In this document: positions 33,348 to 41,988 of the stretch, piece after piece
Layout of the letters: every line of letters starts with the position of its first letter
Numbering within the stretch: the stretch's first letter is position 1
NCBI GenBank assembly: GCA_902465265.1
Contig: CABQMF010000002.1
Location: 1-64,000, forward strand
DNA from: an uncultured Collinsella sp.
GTDB taxonomy: Bacteria; Actinomycetota; Coriobacteriia; Coriobacteriales; Coriobacteriaceae
Length of the DNA: 64,000 nucleotides
Direction: 5' to 3'
The notes under the pieces: generated by a model
Databases searched by the model: none
Told to the model about the DNA's origin: nothing
Seen by the model: the letters and a program-made list of their open reading frames with translations, nothing else
Program-made: the position numbers and the translations under genes

Positions 33348-34166
33348 ATGCCTCAGACTTACACGTTCGCCTCGTGGAACGTCAACGGCCTGCGCGCCGT
33401 GCTCAAAAAGGACCCGAGCTTTATCCAGATCGCGCAAGAACTCGACGTCGATATCTTGGCGCTGCAGGAGACCAAGCTGCAGGAGGGCCAAGTCGATATC
33501 GACCTGCCCGGCTATCACCAAACCTGGAGCTACGCCGAGCGCAAGGGCTACTCGGGCACCGCGGTCTTTAGCCGCCAAGAACCGTTGCGCGTGCTGCACG
33601 CCGATGCGCTGCTACCCTACGCCGGCGAGGGTGGGGCCGCCGAGCTCGTCGCCCAAGCCGCGACCGAGGGCCGCGTCTGTGCGCTCGAGTTCGACAAGTT
33701 TTGGTTCGTGGACGTCTATACGCCCAACGCCCAAAACGAGCTCGCGCGCATCGATGTACGCATGGCCTGGGACGATGCCTATCGCGCCTTTTTGAGCGCG
33801 CTTGAGCGCGAAACCGGCAAGCCCGTCGTAACCTGCGGCGACTTTAACGTGGCACACGAGGAGATCGACCTTAAGAACCCCAAGTCCAACCGCGGCAACG
33901 CCGGCTTTTCGGACGAGGAGCGCGGCAAGTTCACCGAGCTGCTCGACGCCGGTTTTACCGACACCTGGCGCGCGGCCAATCCGGACGTCGAGGGCGTCTA
34001 CAGCTGGTGGAGCTACCGCTTTAATGCCCGCAAGAACAACGCAGGCTGGCGCATCGACTACTTCCTGGTAAGCGACGCAATCGCCGGCAACGTACGCGAC
34101 ACCGGCATCCGCGGCGACATCTTCGGCAGTGATCACTGCCCCGTCACCCTCACCCTGGAGCTCTAA
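33348..34166 (+). CDS. xthA: Exodeoxyribonuclease III
   Basis: 272 residues of the exonuclease-endonuclease-phosphatase fold. SWNVNGLRA (Asn metal site), LQETKLQ (catalytic Glu), GDFNVAHEEIDL (Asp/Asn) and the C-terminal GSDHCPV (Asp-His) are all present. This is an AP endonuclease and 3'-5' exonuclease acting in base-excision repair. GAAAGGA precedes the ATG. A single-gene unit. Confidence 0.95.
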   Translation: MPQTYTFASWNVNGLRAVLKKDPSFIQIAQELDVDILALQETKLQEGQVDIDLPGYHQTWSYAERKGYSGTAVFSRQEPLRVLHADALLPYAGEGGAAELVAQAATEGRVCALEFDKFWFVDVYTPNAQNELARIDVRMAWDDAYRAFLSALERETGKPVVTCGDFNVAHEEIDLKNPKSNRGNAGFSDEERGKFTELLDAGFTDTWRAANPDVEGVYSWWSYRFNARKNNAGWRIDYFLVSDAIAGNVRDTGIRGDIFGSDHCPVTLTLEL

Positions 34167-34240
34167 CCCCCAAACGATCCCCCGGGAACGGAGGAAAACA
34201 GACCATTTTCACCTCGCGAGGGCATCCACGCGACCCACCC

Positions 34241-34400
34241 GCCACGAAATCGGCCCATCTACTACGTTTGAGCTACTACCCTCAACCACAGCGAACAACG
34301 CAAAAAGAAAACCGCAGGTAGAAAGCCTGCGGTTTTTCATAAAACACGGTTGTGCTTGGGGGTGTCGGGCTAAACGTAGTAGATGGGCCAGTTTCGTGGC
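34241..34400. repeat. Type II palindromic element, copy 3
   Basis: Arms at 34241-34269 (GCCACGAAATCGGCCCATCT...) and 34372-34400 are reverse complements. The central hairpin AAACCGCAGG-TAGAAAG-CCTGCGGTTT is the most perfect example of the family core. It lies in the convergent gap after xthA. Confidence 0.87.
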
Positions 34401-34502
34401 GAGCGCCGTCAACTGATTCCCTGGGGACGTCTGGGAACGGAAGAAAACGGATCATTTTGGCTCTCTGAGGGCCACGACGCCTGTCATATCAGCCGGCCAT
34501 TC

Positions 34503-34656
34503 CAAAACTATGCCGGTTTACGGGGCTGAATCACGAACCCCCAGCCATACGCGATTCCGAAATAATAAAACCGCAGGTAAACGGCTTGCTCTATTTCGAA
34601 AAAAGCTGGTATGGTCTGCCTGTGCCAATGTGGCCCCGTAAACCGACATAGTTTTG
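34503..34656. repeat. Type I palindromic element, copy 3
   Basis: Arms at 34503-34525 and 34633-34656 (CAAAACTATGCCGGTTTACG...) are reverse complements with one mismatch. It is paired with the type II element 100 bp to the left, with the linker motif (inverted) at 34437-34458. Confidence 0.85.
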
Positions 34657-34702
34657 ATATGACACCAAGGCAGTATTGATTCTCGCCCCGGCGCAACCGC
34701 CA

Positions 34703-35416
34703 CTACAGCCCGTACTTCACGACGACGCGGTTGATGCGGCGACACCAGGGCTTGTACAGGGCGGCCAAAAACACGCAGGTCGCGAGGCCGTGCGTGATAT
34801 CGAACGGTACGGCGGTAGCAAGACGCGCCACGGCGCCCGCCCACGTGAGCGGCTGCACAAAACCGATGATGTCATACGCGTTGATCACGACGCCATACAG
34901 CAGGCCCGAGGCAAAGCCATACGCCAACAGCGCCGGCATTCGCACGGTTCCATCCGCACGGTCGAACGCGCCCGCATGCGCCAGCGCGCCGCCAACATAG
35001 CCAACCAGACCCCAGGCATACATCTGCCATGGCGTCCACATGCCCTGCCCAAAAAAGAAATTGCTGGTCAGCGCCGCCAGCGCGCCGACCATAAAGCCGT
35101 TACGACGACCGAGTGTCGCCCCGGCGATAATGGCGATGGCGCTCACAGGTTTAAAGTCGGGAATGGGGCCAAACAAGATGCGCCCCGCTGCGGCCAACGC
35201 CGCCAGAACCAGCGTTGGCATAATCTGGCGCAAGCCCGGGCGCGACGCCTCGTAGCCCGCAAAAAACAGTGCAAGCACGAACGCCACCACGACAAGCATG
35301 GCAAGCGCCGCCTGCTCAATGCCCGCCAGCAACGCCGCAGTCATCACTGCCGGCACCGCCAGGAGCAGCGGAATCTCCATTTTTGTGAGTAGGCGCGAGG
35401 CGCGATGATCCGTCAT
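34703..35416 (-). CDS. ECF transporter substrate-binding (S) component
   Basis: 237 residues from the ATG at 35416, 4 bp after the ATPase stop (the longer upstream frame overlaps the ATPase gene). Six membrane helices are predicted. Conserved sequences are PDFKPVSAIAIIAGATLG and SNFFFGQGMWTPWQMYAWGL. It is the third gene of an operon encoding T, fused A-A' and S subunits, so it is a dedicated vitamin importer. The FGQGxWTPWQM motif is reminiscent of cobalamin-type S components, but this assignment is weak. Confidence 0.85.
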   Translation of the reverse strand: MTDHRASRLLTKMEIPLLLAVPAVMTAALLAGIEQAALAMLVVVAFVLALFFAGYEASRPGLRQIMPTLVLAALAAAGRILFGPIPDFKPVSAIAIIAGATLGRRNGFMVGALAALTSNFFFGQGMWTPWQMYAWGLVGYVGGALAHAGAFDRADGTVRMPALLAYGFASGLLYGVVINAYDIIGFVQPLTWAGAVARLATAVPFDITHGLATCVFLAALYKPWCRRINRVVVKYGL

Positions 35417-35420
35417 CCCA

Positions 35421-37064
35421 TCACGCCCTGTAGAACACGTTGTCGGCAAAGAAATCTGCCGGAGGCTCCATGCAGGCGATCTCGCCGTCAAACATCATGG
35501 CGACGTCGTCGGACACCTGCTCGGCAAAGTCCAAGTCGTGCGTGGCAATGACGACGGTGCCGCCAGCCTGCGCATGCTCGCGCAGGGCTCGGGCGATAAT
35601 ACAGCGACTTGCCAGGTCAAGGCCCTTGGTGGGCTCATCAAGCAGCAGCAGCTCCGGACCAATCAGCAGCAGCTTTGCCAACGCAAGCAGCTGGCGCTGT
35701 CCGCCCGAAAGATCGTACGGGTGACGCGCCTCCAAGCCCGCCAGGCCCAGGCGCGTTGTCTGCTCCTGTGCTGCGGCCTCGTCGTATCCGCAGGTCGAAG
35801 CCCATTCCATCAGCTCGTCGCGCACCGTTTCGGCGACCAGCAATGCCTTGGGATTCTGTGGCAGCAGCGCCGCCGAAGCCGTCCCACGCACCATGCGGCC
35901 ACGCTGCAGCTTAGCCGTCTTGGCCAGCACTGAGAGCATCGTCGACTTGCCGCAGCCGTTTCCGCCCACGACCGCATGCACCGCGCCGGCTGAAAACGTC
36001 ACATCGAGCCCGCGCAGCACCCAACCGCCCACGCGATCGTAGCGAAACCAGCCTTCCGACAGGGTGGTAGCCGACCCACCGTGCATTTTTTGGAGTATTC
36101 TGCTTCCATCCGTGCGTGGGAAGGCTTCCGAGCCGTTCTCGAGCGACGTTTGCGCCACAAATTCGGACGATTTGTCCAATTCCGAACTTTTTTTCGCGCT
36201 CGATACGTCCCCGGGCGGCTCCAAAGAGCCCAAATTGTCCTCACGCCTGCTGAATACTCCGTTTTTTGCACATCGGATGGCACCCCACCCCAACATGTCA
36301 TCGGAAAACAGCGGCTCTCGGCGTCCCAAAGAAGCCATATCCGCCACCTCGCGCACGCGATCGCCCTCAATCCGGTACGCACACGTCGCATACTCGAGCA
36401 TCGGCCGCGGTTGATGCGTAGCCACAACAACCGTGCAGCCCAACTCGCGATTCACGCGAAACAGCGCGTGCAGAAAATTCTTCTCGGCAACGGGATCGAG
36501 CTGAGACGTGGGCTCGTCGAGTAACAGCACACGCGGACGCAGCGCCAGGACGGCGGCAAGCGACAGCAGCTGCTTGCGGCCACCCGAAAGCGTATCGGTA
36601 TCGCGATGAAGCCAGTCCTCCAGACCAAAGAAATAGCTGGTCTCGGCAACACGGCGGCGCATCTCGTCGCGCGACATGCCTAAGTTTTCCAGGCCAAACG
36701 CCATCTCGTGCCACACAGACTCGCACACAATCTGGTTCTCAGGATCCTGGAACACGTAGCCCACGCGCTCCGCCGACGCGCGCACGTCCATGTCGGCAAC
36801 GTTCTCGCCCAGCACGAGCAGTTCGCCAGCGCGCTCGCCCGCCGGAGCAATCTCGGGCTTGAGCAGCGAGAGCAGCGTCGACTTACCCGATCCGGTACCG
36901 CCAACAAGCAGCGCAAATGCACCCTGGGGAACAGACCAGTCGAGCCCCTCGAGCACCGCAGCATCGGCCCCGGGGTAGGCAAAGCTCAGGCTCCGCACCT
37001 CAATCGCCGGCATATCCGGGCCGCACGCCGCGCCCGACACCGGGCCCCTATCCAACCGAGCCAT
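35421..37064 (-). CDS. ecfA: Fused ECF transporter ATPase (A and A')
   Basis: 547 residues with two complete ABC ATPase domains. The first (~20-255) has Walker A GGTGSGKST, signature LSGGRKQ and Walker B LLLDEPTSQLD. The second (~345-530) has Walker A GGNGCGKST, signature LSGGQRQ and Walker B LLLDEPTKGLD. The region joining them (~256-340) contains an inverted-repeat sequence read in frame (see 36081-36271). The gene overlaps ecfT by one base (TGATG) and is translationally coupled. It powers vitamin import through the EcfT scaffold. Confidence 0.92.
   Translation of the reverse strand: MARLDRGPVSGAACGPDMPAIEVRSLSFAYPGADAAVLEGLDWSVPQGAFALLVGGTGSGKSTLLSLLKPEIAPAGERAGELLVLGENVADMDVRASAERVGYVFQDPENQIVCESVWHEMAFGLENLGMSRDEMRRRVAETSYFFGLEDWLHRDTDTLSGGRKQLLSLAAVLALRPRVLLLDEPTSQLDPVAEKNFLHALFRVNRELGCTVVVATHQPRPMLEYATCAYRIEGDRVREVADMASLGRREPLFSDDMLGWGAIRCAKNGVFSRREDNLGSLEPPGDVSSAKKSSELDKSSEFVAQTSLENGSEAFPRTDGSRILQKMHGGSATTLSEGWFRYDRVGGWVLRGLDVTFSAGAVHAVVGGNGCGKSTMLSVLAKTAKLQRGRMVRGTASAALLPQNPKALLVAETVRDELMEWASTCGYDEAAAQEQTTRLGLAGLEARHPYDLSGGQRQLLALAKLLLIGPELLLLDEPTKGLDLASRCIIARALREHAQAGGTVVIATHDLDFAEQVSDDVAMMFDGEIACMEPPADFFADNVFYRA
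36081..36271. repeat. Imperfect inverted repeat inside ecfA
   Basis: The end at 36081-36101 (GTGCATTTTTTGGAGTATTC) and the end at 36251-36271 (GAATACTCCGTTTTTTGCAC) match as inverted repeats in GTGCA and GGAGTATTC, with T6 facing an unpaired T6 between them. It encodes residues ~265-328, the linker of the two ATPase domains, without breaking the frame. It looks like a palindromic element absorbed into a coding sequence. Confidence 0.6.
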
Positions 37065-37957
37065 CAGCCGAACCTCTTCTCATCGATCGCACGCAGCACG
37101 CAGGGCAGCACCATCCAGGCAGCGTACACGACATAGCCCAGCCACGGCGCGGGCACCGAAAGCTGCGGGTAAAACGAATACTGCGTTGTCGCGGTCCATG
37201 CCACTGCCACCGCGGCGGCACCAAACAGCGCGAGCTCGACCAGCGCGGCAACGTCGCTGCGTCCCAGTCGATACCGCGCGTACGTCGTACGGCGCGACGC
37301 AGCACCCCACCCGCGCGAGCGCATGGCATCCGCGCGCTCAAGCGAATCTTCCATGCCCCAGCCCATCAGCACGCTCGACGCCCGCAGGCGCGATCGCACG
37401 GGATCGGCGGGCGCACGCCCCGGCACATCGATCGCGTCCTGCACCGCCAGCACCGTGCGGCCGCGGCGCAAAAACTGCGGGATAAGCCGCATACACATCG
37501 AGATCATGAGCGCGAGCACCGGCGCGGCGTTGCCCAACAGTGCGAGCACCTTGTCGTATTCGAGCATCGACGCCGCCGCCTCAAACCACAGCACGCTCGC
37601 CACAAACAGCCCGCCCATGCACAGGCCGTAAACCATGCTCTCCAGATACACCGCGCGCATGCCAATACGAAACAGCTCCGTCGAGCCCGAGGCGCTAAAC
37701 AGCGGATTGAGCACCGCGATGATCAAAATCACTGGCAGCTGCCAGCGAAGCGCCCCCAACGTGCGCGCAGCACCGCGCGTCGCAAACCCGTACGCCAACC
37801 CACCCGCAAGCGACAGCGCGATCAACACCGGTTGCATCGAGAACATGGTGAGCCCCAACGTCAGCACCATGTAGAGCGCCGGAACTGCCGGATGCGACAT
37901 CGAAAATGCCCCCACGGGCTCGGCGCCCGAACCCTCTCGTATGTTGTCCATAGGCAT
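37064..37957 (-). CDS. ecfT: ECF transporter transmembrane (T) component
   Basis: 297 residues with about six membrane helices, of the CbiQ/EcfT family. ATPase-coupling motifs with the A-R-G core are visible: AMRSRGWG (~223-230) and the earlier ALRWQL region. The start at 37957 has GGAGG 6 bp upstream. First gene of the T-A/A'-S operon. It forms the membrane scaffold that transmits ATPase motion to the S component. Confidence 0.9.
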   Translation of the reverse strand: MPMDNIREGSGAEPVGAFSMSHPAVPALYMVLTLGLTMFSMQPVLIALSLAGGLAYGFATRGAARTLGALRWQLPVILIIAVLNPLFSASGSTELFRIGMRAVYLESMVYGLCMGGLFVASVLWFEAAASMLEYDKVLALLGNAAPVLALMISMCMRLIPQFLRRGRTVLAVQDAIDVPGRAPADPVRSRLRASSVLMGWGMEDSLERADAMRSRGWGAASRRTTYARYRLGRSDVAALVELALFGAAAVAVAWTATTQYSFYPQLSVPAPWLGYVVYAAWMVLPCVLRAIDEKRFG

Positions 37958-38150
37958 CCCCGCCCTCCCGCCAAATCACCGACGCCGAAGCACTGCCGGC
38001 ACCGCCCGCAAGCAGCGCAAACACCACACCAGCGGCCCAAACCTCAGCTGCCGCGCATCAATCGTTACGCGCTCATCATATGCCTGCGGTATCATATTGC
38101 CACGTGTATCGTTTCCAAACACACGTCTCTATAACGTAACAGGAGATCAC

Positions 38151-39563
38151 ATGGACGCAACCGCAATTATCCTCGCCGCCGGCGAGGGCACCCGCATGAA
38201 GTCGAACCACTGCAAGGTTTCGCACAAGATCCTGGGCAAGCCCATGGTCCAGTGGATCGTCGACGCCACCATCAAGGCCGGCTGCAGCCGCGTCGTGGTC
38301 GTCATCGGCAGCCACGCCGACGAGATGCGCGCCCTCATCGATGGCGCCTATGCCAACAGCGCCACCAAGGTCGAGTGCGTCGAGCAGACCGAGCGCCTGG
38401 GCACCGGCCACGCCGTCAAGGTCGCGCTCGAGGCCTGCGGCATCACGCAAGGCCCCGTCGTCGTGCTCAACGGCGACCTGCCGCTCATCACCGCCGACAC
38501 CGTCGCCAAGTTCGCGCAGACCGTCGCCACCGGCGAGCTCGCCTGCACCGTCATGACCATGACCCCGCCCGATCCCTTTGGCTACGGCCGCATCAAGCTG
38601 GGCGCCGATGGTCAGATCGAGCGCATCATCGAGCAGAAGGACTGCACGCCCGAGCAGGCCGCCACGCTGCTGGAGTGCAACGCCGGCTGCTACGCCTTCG
38701 ACGGCGCGCAGCTTGCCGCCCACATCAACGAGATCGGCAACGACAACGCACAGTCCGAGTACTACCTGCCCGACATGCTCGAAATCCTCAAGGGTCACGG
38801 CCAGGCAGTCTCCATCTTCCACTGCGACGACTACCGCGACGGCCTGGGCGTCAACAGCCGCATCCAGCTCGCGCAGCTCACCGCCATCGCGCGCGACCGC
38901 ATCAACGAGCACTGGATGGCCGAGGGCGTTACCTTCATCGACCCCACGCAGGCCTGGATCGGCCCCGACGCTACCATCGGCCGCGACACCGTCGTGTGGC
39001 CGCAGACGCATCTGATCGGCCACGTCACCGTGGGCGAGGAGTGCCAGCTCGGCCCCAACAGCCGCCTCACCGACACCACCGTCGGCAGTGGCTGCATCAT
39101 CGATGAGACCATCGCCATCGAAGCCGTCATCGAGAACGGCGTCGACTGCGGCCCGCGCGCCTACCTGCGCCCGGGCACCCACATGCTCGACGGCTCCAAG
39201 GCCGGTACGCACGTGGAGATTAAGAAGTCCACGATCGGCGAGGGTTCCAAGGTGCCTCACCTGTCCTACATCGGCGACACCACCATGGGCTCCGGCGTCA
39301 ACGTAGGCGCGGGCTCCATCACCTGCAACTACGACGGCGTCCACAAGCACAAGACCGTCATCGGCAAGGATGCCTTCATCGGTTCTGACACCATGATGGT
39401 CGCGCCCGCCCAGATTGGCGACGGTGCGCTCGTGGCCGCCGGCTCCGTCATCACCGAGCCGGTCCCGGCCGACGCACTCGGTCTGGGCCGCGCCCGTCAG
39501 GTAAATATTGAGGGCTGGGCCGCCGATTATCGCCGCCGTCTGCACGAGGACGACGAGGCATAA
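38151..39563 (+). CDS. glmU: Bifunctional GlcNAc-1-P uridylyl/acetyltransferase
   Basis: 470 residues from the ATG at 38151, with AGGAG upstream. The N-terminal pyrophosphorylase has the signature LAAGEGTRMKS, then TERLGTGHAV and VLNGDLPL. From ~255 the C-terminal left-handed beta-helix of hexapeptide repeats carries acetyltransferase residues (RPGTHM, NYDGVHKHKT). It makes UDP-GlcNAc for peptidoglycan. A terminator follows, and prs lies downstream in the usual glmU-prs order. Confidence 0.96.
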   Translation: MDATAIILAAGEGTRMKSNHCKVSHKILGKPMVQWIVDATIKAGCSRVVVVIGSHADEMRALIDGAYANSATKVECVEQTERLGTGHAVKVALEACGITQGPVVVLNGDLPLITADTVAKFAQTVATGELACTVMTMTPPDPFGYGRIKLGADGQIERIIEQKDCTPEQAATLLECNAGCYAFDGAQLAAHINEIGNDNAQSEYYLPDMLEILKGHGQAVSIFHCDDYRDGLGVNSRIQLAQLTAIARDRINEHWMAEGVTFIDPTQAWIGPDATIGRDTVVWPQTHLIGHVTVGEECQLGPNSRLTDTTVGSGCIIDETIAIEAVIENGVDCGPRAYLRPGTHMLDGSKAGTHVEIKKSTIGEGSKVPHLSYIGDTTMGSGVNVGAGSITCNYDGVHKHKTVIGKDAFIGSDTMMVAPAQIGDGALVAAGSVITEPVPADALGLGRARQVNIEGWAADYRRRLHEDDEA

Positions 39564-39576
39564 CGTTTCGCCAAGC

Positions 39577-39613
39577 ACAAAAGGAGCTGTTCCATGGGGA
39601 CGGCTCCTTTTTC
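39577..39613 (+). terminator. Terminator of glmU
   Basis: AAAAGGAGC...GGCTCCTTTTT stem-loop ending in a T-run, 14 bp after the glmU stop. Its loop contains GGGGAC, like the REP family. Confidence 0.75.
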
Positions 39614-39755
39614 TATCGTGACCTGCGCGACCGGATGAGTGGTCGGTTCGTGTCCGTTGACGGTAAAGACGTTATCAAGACCCGATTAACCCCGCCGCAC
39701 GGTTACAATGCAAAAAGGCATCTATATGGCATTCGATGTATAAAGGAGAAGGGTA

Positions 39756-40742
39756 ATGCCGATTAATGATCCCGAGAAGTCGGAGAATATGCGCAAGTCC
39801 ATCCGCGTGTATTCCGGTTCCTCCAACCGTCCCCTCGCTCAGAAGATCGCTGAGTACCTTGGGGTCGAGCTTTCGGGCCTTACGCTAAAGCAGTTCGCCA
39901 ACGGTGAGATTTACGCCCGCTACGACGAGACCGTCCGCGGCGCCGACGTCTTCCTGATTCAGTCCGTGGCTGGCGGCAACGTCAACGACATGCTCATGGA
40001 GCTGCTCATCGCCACCGACGCTGCCAAGCGCGCATCCGCCCGCTCCATCACCGCCGTTATCACCCACTACGGCTATGCCCGCCAGGACCGCAAGGCCGGC
40101 CCGCGCGAGCCCATCACCGCCCGCCTCGTCGCCAACCTGCTCGAGCGCGCCGGTGTCGACCGCATCATCACCCTCGACCTGCACCAGGGTCAGATCCAGG
40201 GCTTCTTTGATATCCCGGTTAACCACCTGTCCGCACTGCCGCTGTTTGGCCAGTACTACAACGACATGCACTTCGACACCGACAACCTGGTTGTCGTCTC
40301 CCCCGACGTGGGTCGCGCCAAGGCCGCCAAGAAGCTGTCCGACATGCTCGGCTGCGACCTGGCCATCGCCCACAAGGGCCGTCCGCGCCACAACGCCGCC
40401 GAGGTCATGGGCATCATCGGTGACATCAAGGGCAAGACCTGCGTCATCAACGACGACATGATCGACACCGCTGGCACCCTGTGCGCCAACGTCAAGGAGC
40501 TCAAGGCCATGGGCGCCGGCGACATCTACGTGTGCGCCACCCACGGCATCTTCTCGGGCCCGGCTATCGAGCGCCTGAACGATGCCCCCATCGTCGAGTG
40601 CGTCGTCACCGATGCCATCCCCGTCGAGGTCGGCGGCAAGATTAAGACCATCTCGGTCGCCGAGGAGTTCGCTCAGGCCATCTCCGCCGTTTACCACGAG
40701 GAGCCCGTCTCTACGCTCGTCGGCGGCGACTTCGCGCTGTAG
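39756..40742 (+). CDS. prs: Ribose-phosphate pyrophosphokinase
   Basis: 328 residues, class I PRPP synthase. Features are FANGEIYARYDETVRG, YGYARQDRK (ATP-binding flexible region), DLHQGQIQGFFDIP and the PRPP loop DDMIDTAGT. It makes PRPP for purine, pyrimidine, His and Trp synthesis. AAGGAGA is 8 bp before the ATG. A GGTTACAATG -10-like sequence lies at 39701-39710. Confidence 0.96.
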   Translation: MPINDPEKSENMRKSIRVYSGSSNRPLAQKIAEYLGVELSGLTLKQFANGEIYARYDETVRGADVFLIQSVAGGNVNDMLMELLIATDAAKRASARSITAVITHYGYARQDRKAGPREPITARLVANLLERAGVDRIITLDLHQGQIQGFFDIPVNHLSALPLFGQYYNDMHFDTDNLVVVSPDVGRAKAAKKLSDMLGCDLAIAHKGRPRHNAAEVMGIIGDIKGKTCVINDDMIDTAGTLCANVKELKAMGAGDIYVCATHGIFSGPAIERLNDAPIVECVVTDAIPVEVGGKIKTISVAEEFAQAISAVYHEEPVSTLVGGDFAL

Positions 40743-40765
40743 TCGCTCGACCCTCGCATCCTTCC

Positions 40766-40870
40766 GGAAGCCCCGGACGCGCCTGCGGGGTTATCACGCG
40801 AACGTCCTCGCCGCTTTGCGGCTGCGGGATGTTCGCTTTGATAACCCCTCCCAGCGTGTCCGGGGCTTCC
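40766..40870. repeat. Long hairpin between prs and pth
   Basis: GGAAGCCCCGGAC at the left pairs with GTCCGGGGCTTCC at the right. Inner GGGGTTATCA/TGATAACCCC and GCGAAC/GTTCGC pairs continue the stem for nearly the whole 105 nt. It probably terminates prs, but it is far longer than a normal terminator. Confidence 0.75.
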
Positions 40871-40984
40871 TGCTGTCTCGGGGCAGCTGTTTTCTGAAAT
40901 GACTTTGCTGCAACCTTTCCTCGCATTCGGCGGGCGTGGTAGCCTTTGTCGTTGATTGAACTATTTACGTAACGGAGGACAAAC

Positions 40985-41614
40985 ATGGCAGCTGCACAGC
41001 CGCTCAAGATTCGCATGGTTGCCGGGCTTGGCAACCCGGGCGAGGAATATGCCGAGACCCGCCACAACGCCGGCTTTAAGGCAATCGACGAGCTGGCCCG
41101 TCAGGCCAGCGTCACGTACTGGAAAAACCAGGCCGGCGCCGAGGTCGCGGTCATCAACATCAACGACCCCGAGGAAGAGGGAGGCAAGCGGCAGATTGTG
41201 CTGGTCAAGCCGCAGTCGTACATGAATACCTCGGGCGGCCCCATCTCCAAGCTCTGTCGCGAGTACAAGATCAAGGCCGAGGAGCTGCTCGTAATCCACG
41301 ACGAGCTCGATATTCCCGCCGGCGACGTGCGCGTCAAGGTGGGCGGCGGCCATGCTGGCCACAACGGCCTGCGTTCCATCATCGACAAGATGGGCAGCCG
41401 CGACTTCAGCCGCATCCGCACCGGCATCGGCAACCCTCCCGGCAAGATGGCCGTCGCCGACTACGTGCTTAAGCAGCTGCGCGCCCGCGAGGCCGAGGAT
41501 TTCCAGGACACCTGCGCCCGCGCGGCCGACGCCGCCGGCCTGGCGATCGTGCACGGCGTGGTCTATGCCCGCGACCACGTCAACGGCGCCGCCTCCGCCA
41601 ACGGCAAGCACTAA
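40985..41614 (+). CDS. pth: Peptidyl-tRNA hydrolase
   Basis: 209 residues. Motifs are GLGNPGEEYAETRHNAGF (catalytic His in RHNAG), KPQSYMNTSGGPI, HDELDIPAGDVRVK and GGHAGHNGLRSI. It releases tRNA from prematurely dropped peptidyl-tRNA. It follows prs, a frequent arrangement. GGAGGACAAAC precedes the ATG. Confidence 0.96.
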   Translation: MAAAQPLKIRMVAGLGNPGEEYAETRHNAGFKAIDELARQASVTYWKNQAGAEVAVININDPEEEGGKRQIVLVKPQSYMNTSGGPISKLCREYKIKAEELLVIHDELDIPAGDVRVKVGGGHAGHNGLRSIIDKMGSRDFSRIRTGIGNPPGKMAVADYVLKQLRAREAEDFQDTCARAADAAGLAIVHGVVYARDHVNGAASANGKH

Positions 41615-41616
41615 AA

Positions 41617-41814
41617 CCTACCATTTAGGGACAGGTTTATTTTGGCAGGTTTTATCTGCGGAAACGCTCCATTTGCGGCATCGTAATTAACCGCGCGCCG
41701 CCATACGCACATAGCACCCCAAAGGGAGCCGGCCTCATCACAACCCGAGGCCGGCCCCCTTTGCCGTTTTACCCGATAAAACTGACCAAAATATACCTGC
41801 CCCTGTTTGGTAGG
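41617..41814. repeat. Long inverted repeat, 40-bp arms
   Basis: The arm at 41617-41656 (CCTACCATTTAGGGACAGGT...) pairs with the arm at 41775-41814 with roughly ten mismatches. Both contain CAGGT-ATTTTGG and GTTTTATC segments. A strong terminator sits in the middle. No coding sequence is seen. Confidence 0.7.
41721..41770 (+). terminator. Terminator of pth
   Basis: The stem AAAGGGAGCCGGCCTC/GAGGCCGGCCCCCTTT is followed by GCCGTTTTAC. It lies about 110 bp past the pth stop. Confidence 0.75.
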
Positions 41815-41877
41815 CCGAAGTGGATAAACCCTGCTCCCAACCGCCGAAGACACACGTAAGTGACATGTCCATGAGGG

Positions 41878-41883
41878 TATAAT
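41878..41883 (+). promoter_or_regulatory. -10 box of the nfnAB promoter
   Basis: A perfect TATAAT about 105 bp upstream of nfnA, with GGG just before it. The expected -35 region has no good match to TTGACA. Confidence 0.5.
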
Positions 41884-41887
41884 TTGC

Positions 41888-41928
41888 ACCGTATGTCTGC
41901 ACAACGCCTGTGCGCGTACGGTTTTATT
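41888..41928 (+). terminator. Leader hairpin, possible attenuator of nfnAB
   Basis: ACCGTA...TACGGT with an inner TGCAC/GTGC-type pairing, followed by TTTTATT, starting only a few bases after the likely transcription start. It would form at the 5' end of the nfnAB mRNA and could act as a leader terminator. No leader peptide or known riboswitch is recognised. Confidence 0.35.
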
Positions 41929-41988
41929 CGGGCTACCGTCCATTTCCGTGGAGGCACGGTTCGGCGGCCCTAACAAGAGAGGGGTTCT

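Noticed and set aside
36081..36271. Frameshift or pseudogene in ecfA
   Set aside because: The frame stays open through the repeat and both ATPase domains keep all catalytic motifs.
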